Positions 58,984 to 64,000 of a DNA stretch of 64,000 nucleotides are shown piece by piece (position 1 is the first letter of the stretch; each line of letters begins with the position of its first letter). The stretch lies in contig JAIWNF010000038.1 of assembly GCA_025093555.1 (NCBI GenBank), forward strand, positions 248,001 to 312,000, written 5' to 3'. The DNA comes from Circinella umbellata. Taxonomy: Eukaryota > Mucoromycota > Mucoromycetes > Mucorales > Lichtheimiaceae. The notes under the pieces are model-generated. The model had not been told where the DNA came from, made no database searches, and saw only the letters and a list, made by a program, of their open reading frames with translations. A program made the position numbers and the translations under genes.

Positions 58984-61900
58984 ATGTCTACAATAATATC
59001 ATCATCATCAGCCGCAAAACAAACAGAAATGAATGTTATAATACATGGAATGACATGTAACAGTTGTGTAAACCAAGTAACAACTGCATTACAACAAGTA
59101 CGAGGGGTCGATCCATCATCTGTAACTGTCAATTTAAATACAGGCCAAGCGCGTATGATGGTTCAGATCGGCGTAGAAGACATAAGATCAACACAAAAAA
59201 TTGTTGAAAATACCATTCAGGACCTTGGTTATGAATTAGTAATTCAAGATGATAGTACTCACAAGACATCATCAACGCTTCATGGGACATTATCAATATC
59301 TGGAATGACTTGTGGTCACTGTACCAAAGCTATTCATGATGCATTATTAAAGTTACCAGATGTAATATCTAACTCTATCCATGTTTCTTTGGACCAAGGA
59401 GAAGCTTCACTCCTTTTTTTAGAACCTACAAGTATGAATGCAGATAGATTGGCAGAAACCATTGAAGACCTTGGTTATGACGTTGAATCTGTACGTTTAA
59501 AATCTAGCGATGAAAAGGATACTAGCGAACAAGAAGAAGAAGGAGAAGAACAAGGAAAAAAATTGAAAACAGTAACGTTGTCTATTGATGGTATGACTTG
59601 TTCTCATTGTACGCGATCGGTTACTCATGCCCTTCAAAGTTTACCGGGGGTTATGGGTGAATCGGTCCAGGTGGATCTCGGCAAACGATCGGCTACATTT
59701 TCATACCAAGGAGACATTACCACTGAACTTATTATCGACACAGTACAAGACTTGGGTTACGACGTGGTGGGCAGACCTCGGTTCGGTAAAAGCAACATGT
59801 CATCACCAACAATGGAATCGATAACAAGTAAAGAATCAACAGGTTTACGCAAGATTGTCATGCGAGTTCTTGGCATGACATGCCAAAGTTGTGTTGCAGC
59901 GGTAACTGATGCTCTTGAAAATCAAGTTCCTAATGTTCAACGTGGATCTGTTCGAGTTGATTTAGAAACAGAAATGGCAATGTTCATTTGCAAGGATCCA
60001 AACGTGGCTCATATACGTCAAGTGGTTGAAGATCGTGGATACGATATAGAAAATATCCAAATTATTCATAATTTAGTTCCACCTGCAGCAATTACAACAG
60101 AAAAAAAAGAAGAATTGGCAAAAAGAAGAGCTAGAAGTATTACAAGTGACTCTGTTGTATCACTAGGTGCTATTTCTGTTGAAACGCCTGTTATTGCAGT
60201 TCCTAAAAAGGTTACCATGCAAATCTCTGGTATGACTTGTGCAAGGTAAACCATTTTCTTTCTTTTTTTTTGACTATTTACTACTAATACATACACATAT
60301 ATTTTTATATAAAATGTCTTTCTTACAATACAACATTTGTATATTATATAGCTGTGTTGGTACCATTGAACGAGGATTAGCTACTTTACCAAGTGTTACT
60401 AGTGACTCTGTCAAGGTTAATTTACTTACAGGTGGTGCATCATTTGAAGTCCAAGGTGATGTTCTTAACGAATCCCAAATTGCTAATACAGTTAATCGAT
60501 TGGGATATAATGCAAGTAATATCTCAATTCTTGCCGAACAACAAGTGATTACTTCCACACCATCCACATATCAAGTCGAAATGATTACTAATGGAATGTA
60601 TTGCATGAATTGTGTTGATAAAGTCCGCCAAGCCATCTCGGAATTACCTGGTTGTCGATCTGATACCATCAAGATTGATATCGATTCAGGTCGTATTCGT
60701 TTCGAATATTCAAATAATATGTTAAGTCGAAAACGTATCAGCGATACAATAATGCAACTTGGTTTCATGACATATGATATTGATATCACCAAAATTATTA
60801 TGGGGGACGATAATGGCCACAAGGGTGAAGAAAAGGATGGCAGTAATAATAATAAAAAGAACAAGAATAATTTGGCTGTGACAAGATTATCGGTGACGGG
60901 TATGACCTGTAGCTCTTGTGTAGCCAACATTGAACGTGCTATGATAAAACAACCAGGTGTAACAAGTTGTCAAGTTAATTTACTTGCAAAATCAGCCGTA
61001 ATCCATCATGATCCATCCATTGTAGGTGCTCGTGCCCTTGGTAATATGATTGAGCAGTTAGGATACAAAGCTGAACCACAACAGCAACAAGGAAGCGATG
61101 GACTGAACACATTAAATAATCAGCGTGAAGCAATGCGTCAAAGTATGCAAAAAGAAATGGATGTACTTAAGAGACGTTTTTTATGGTCCCTGGTATTTGC
61201 TATTCCCATTATTATTATTGAAATGATTTTTATGATGGCATTACCTCATCATAACCCCGTAAATATGGCGTTTATGAAACCTATTGTTCCTGGCTTGGCT
61301 GTCGGTGACCTGGTTGGGTTTCTTTTGGCAACTCCTGTTCAATTTATTCTTGGTTGGCCATTTTATGTTAAATCATATCGTTCTTTACGGTATGCTCGTA
61401 CGGCAAATATGGAAACTCTTGTTGCTATGGGAACAACAGTGGCCTATGCAGCTTCTTGTGGCAAAATTATTGCTGCTATGGTGACCAAGGATGATAATCA
61501 TGATATGAATTATTTTGAAACTGCTGTATTATTGATTACCTTTATTCATTTTGGAAAATGGTTGGAAGCATTGGCAAAGGGCAAGACAGCAGAAACAATC
61601 ACGAAGTTGATGGATTTACAACCTGATAAGGCAATTCTGGTGGAAATCAAAACAGGAAATACTAAGACTACTACCGCTTCTGGTAGTAATACAACAGATG
61701 ATACAACAACATTGGCGAGTATTGGCTCTCATTCGAATGAAAAGAAAAACGTTAAAGTATCTGAATATGAACATGTTCAAGATATTATGATGGAACGAGA
61801 AATTAATACTAGTGAAATTCAAGGTAACGTATATTGTTATGTTTTACAAAAAGATGAGCAAAAAAAATTATACAAGTTTATTCACATCCTTATATATATT

Positions 61901-64000
61901 ATAGTGGGTGATATTCTCAAAGTAAATGCTGGTAGCCGTATCCCTTGTGATGGAAAAATTTGGCGAGGCACTACCAGTACAGATGAGTCTATGATTACTG
62001 GTGAATCTGTACCCGTATCAAAAAAGGAATCTGATGATGTGATTACTGCTACTATCAATTTAACTTCACCTATTTATATACGTGCTATTCGTGTTGGTTC
62101 TGATACAACTCTTTCCCGTATTATCCAACTCGTTCAAGATGCACAAGCGTCTCCAAAGGCACCCATTGAACACGTCGCTGACAAGATTTCAAGTGTATTT
62201 GTACCGATTGTTATTGTTTTGGCTCTTATTACTTTTATTATCTGGGAAGTTGCCGGCGTATATGATTTAATTCCTCAAGAATGGGTCGGGGAAAATGGTG
62301 ACAAGACTACGTTTTCAGTAATGTTGGCTGTGACAGTATTAGTCATTGCTTGTCCATGCGGCCTTGGTTTAGCTAGTCCTACAGGTAAATTTATTATTAT
62401 AAAAAATTAGATGAAATTATGACTTTTTTGGTATTTATTATTTTTTTATATAGCTGTTATGGTGGGTACTGGTGTTGCTGCAAGATATGGTGTCTTGGTA
62501 AAAGGTGGAGGTTATGCATTAGAAATGGCCAGCAAAATTACAACAATCGCTTTTGACAAGACTGGAACTTTGACTTTAGGAAAACCTGTAGTTACCAATA
62601 GTTGGACAGCACCTAGCATCAGTTTATCAACCCCTTCATCATCTAATAGTGATAATATTGATATGGAACGTCAAAATGCAATTTGTAAACTTCTTGGTCG
62701 AGTTACTTCAGCTAGCAATCATCCACTCTCTAAGGCTATTGAAAAACGAGCTAGAACTCAATTGGGTGCTTCTCCTTCAAATGATGATGACGATAACAAT
62801 AATGTCCGTGAAAAACAAGGAGATAGCAAGGACAACAGGGATTACTTTGAAGGCGTATCATTAAAGAACGCAAAAGAAATACCAGGTCGCGGCGTCATGG
62901 CCACAATGACACTTTCTCCAGATATAGCACCTCTTGTGTGGCCGAGTCGACATAGTAATGATGAAAATCAACAACGAGAAGAACAACAAGAACGTGCAAT
63001 CAATGTATTCCTTGGTAATCAAGAATGGATGGACGAAAATCGTGCACGATTTGCAAATGTACGACAAGCTCAACAAGCTCACGATCAAATAATACAATGG
63101 CAAAATAAAGGACAATCCATTGTATTAATGTCAGTTGCCCCTGTGACAAGCCCAGGCGAGGAAAAGAATCTTCATACGGATGGGTGTAATAATGATTGTG
63201 CATGTACAGTGTGTCGATGTAGTTCAGGTTCAGTCTGTTGTAGTGCTTCTCGTACCATGATGATGGCTCAAGTCGCTGTTGCTGATGTTGTTCGACCTGA
63301 AGCTAAAAATGTTGTAAAAGAACTTCGTAAACAAGGCCTTGAAGTATGGATGATTACGGGTGATAATGAGCGTACGGGTAGAGTGATTGCAGATCAATTA
63401 TCTATTGATAAGGATTGTGTCTTAGCAGGTGTTAAGCCAGAGCAAAAGGCAGATAAAATTCGTAATTTACAACGACACGGTGGTATTGAACGACGAAATC
63501 GATTTAGATTTTGGAAACAACGTGATTCATCCTTGGTACAACCTGTTGTTGCTATGGTTGGAGGTAAATTATATATATATTATCACTATTTAAATCGATA
63601 TTACTACTATTTTTTTTACATGATTATGTATATACTAACCGACGACATTTACAATTTTTTTTCTCGTTTCTTAAATAGATGGTATTAATGATTCTCCATC
63701 ACTTGCACAAGCCGATGTGGGTATTTCTGTTGGATCTGCTACTGATGTTGCTATGGAAGCTGCTAGTATTGTTCTTATTCGTAATAACTTATGGGATTTA
63801 TTAACAATGCATGACGTCTCAAAAGCGGTCGTCCGTCGTATCCGTGTCAACTTTTTGTGGGCTTTCATTTATAATGCGGTAGCAATTCCAATTGCAGCAG
63901 GCATTTTATATCCTGGTACTGGTCATGGTCTTCCTCCTTATATTGCTGGCATTGCTATGGTTGCTTCTAGTATTAGTGTTGTCTGTTCAAGTCTTTTACT
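58984..64000 (+). CDS. CCC2: Copper-transporting P1B-type ATPase with seven HMA domains, 3' end outside window
   Basis: Copper pump of the Golgi/secretory pathway (yeast Ccc2, human ATP7A/B). Exons: 58984-60245, 60352-61823, 61905-62384, 62454-63563, and 63679 to beyond the window. Seven N-terminal metal-binding domains are seen: GMTCNSC, GMTCGHC, GMTCSHC, GMTCQSC, GMTCASC (split by intron 1), the variant GMYCMNC and GMTCSSC. Transmembrane helices follow from about 61180. Catalytic motifs are TGES (ESMITGESVPVSKKE), the intramembrane copper site ACPCGLGLASPT, DKTGTLTLGKP, SNHPLSKAIE (variant of SEHPL), MITGDNERT and GINDSPSLAQADVGIS. Between SNHPL and the hinge is an insert with seven cysteines in 19 residues (63187-63243, starting CNNDCACTVCRC). 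The start at 58984 lies 143 bp after the duplicated block. The last transmembrane helix or helices and the C-terminal tail are beyond base 64000. Confidence 0.95.

Noticed and set aside
59627..59824. Frame overlapping the copper ATPase
   Set aside because: Alternative frame of a clear coding region.

Overview
The window is nuclear DNA of a filamentous fungus, most likely an early-diverging Mucoromycota species (Mucorales-like). The genes are split by many 50-110 bp GT-AG introns, the intergenic DNA is very AT-rich, and the housekeeping proteins are fungal in type: an ARE-type sterol acyltransferase, Fmp27, Ebp2, a mitochondrial uL3 and a Ccc2-type copper ATPase. The genus cannot be fixed from sequence alone. 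For most genes I built exon models by hand; the exon lengths sum to whole codon numbers, which supports them.

Layout. 1-7.6 kb: the 5' part of a MAK11/PAK1IP1 WD40 gene (minus), divergent from mitochondrial ribosomal protein uL3m (plus), then about 4 kb of gene-poor DNA and a small PPxY membrane protein resembling the RCR family. 10.3-20.3 kb (all minus): leukotriene A4 hydrolase/aminopeptidase, sterol O-acyltransferase and the ribosome-biogenesis factor EBP2. 20.8-33.7 kb (all minus): a 3112-residue Fmp27/BLTP2 bridge-like lipid-transfer protein, then a SET-domain lysine methyltransferase with a 13-nt microexon.

34.7-40.2 kb is a 5.5 kb mobile element. It has terminal inverted repeats of about 1.05 kb that look almost identical, is flanked by TA, and carries a 20/21-bp minisatellite and one intact five-exon gene. 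The protein has a Y-x-R-x-S motif and a downstream segment resembling the serine-recombinase fold. No DDE transposase is visible. This is the best candidate for an undescribed system in the window.

41.8-43.9 kb encodes a tail-anchored coiled-coil protein with a sequence matching the CC1 box of dynein-dynactin adaptors. 45.2-48.0 kb holds a HECT_2 (UBE3D/Ipa1-like) gene and an F-box gene. A 2.34 kb block covering the 3' part of the first and all of the second is repeated in direct orientation at 56.5-58.8 kb, where both genes are broken. The DNA between the copies (48.1-56.5 kb) is a decay zone: a truncated THP3/LENG8 gene, a lineage-specific gene interrupted by a Tc1-like fragment, and two MITE-like elements. 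58.98 kb to the end is a copper P1B-ATPase with seven N-terminal heavy-metal domains and a cysteine cluster inserted in its cytoplasmic catalytic region; it runs off the window.

The genes do not form one pathway. Several relate to lipid handling and membrane traffic (acyltransferase, lipid-bridge protein, PPxY protein, tail-anchored adaptor) or ubiquitin (HECT_2, F-box), but their adjacency is probably incidental.
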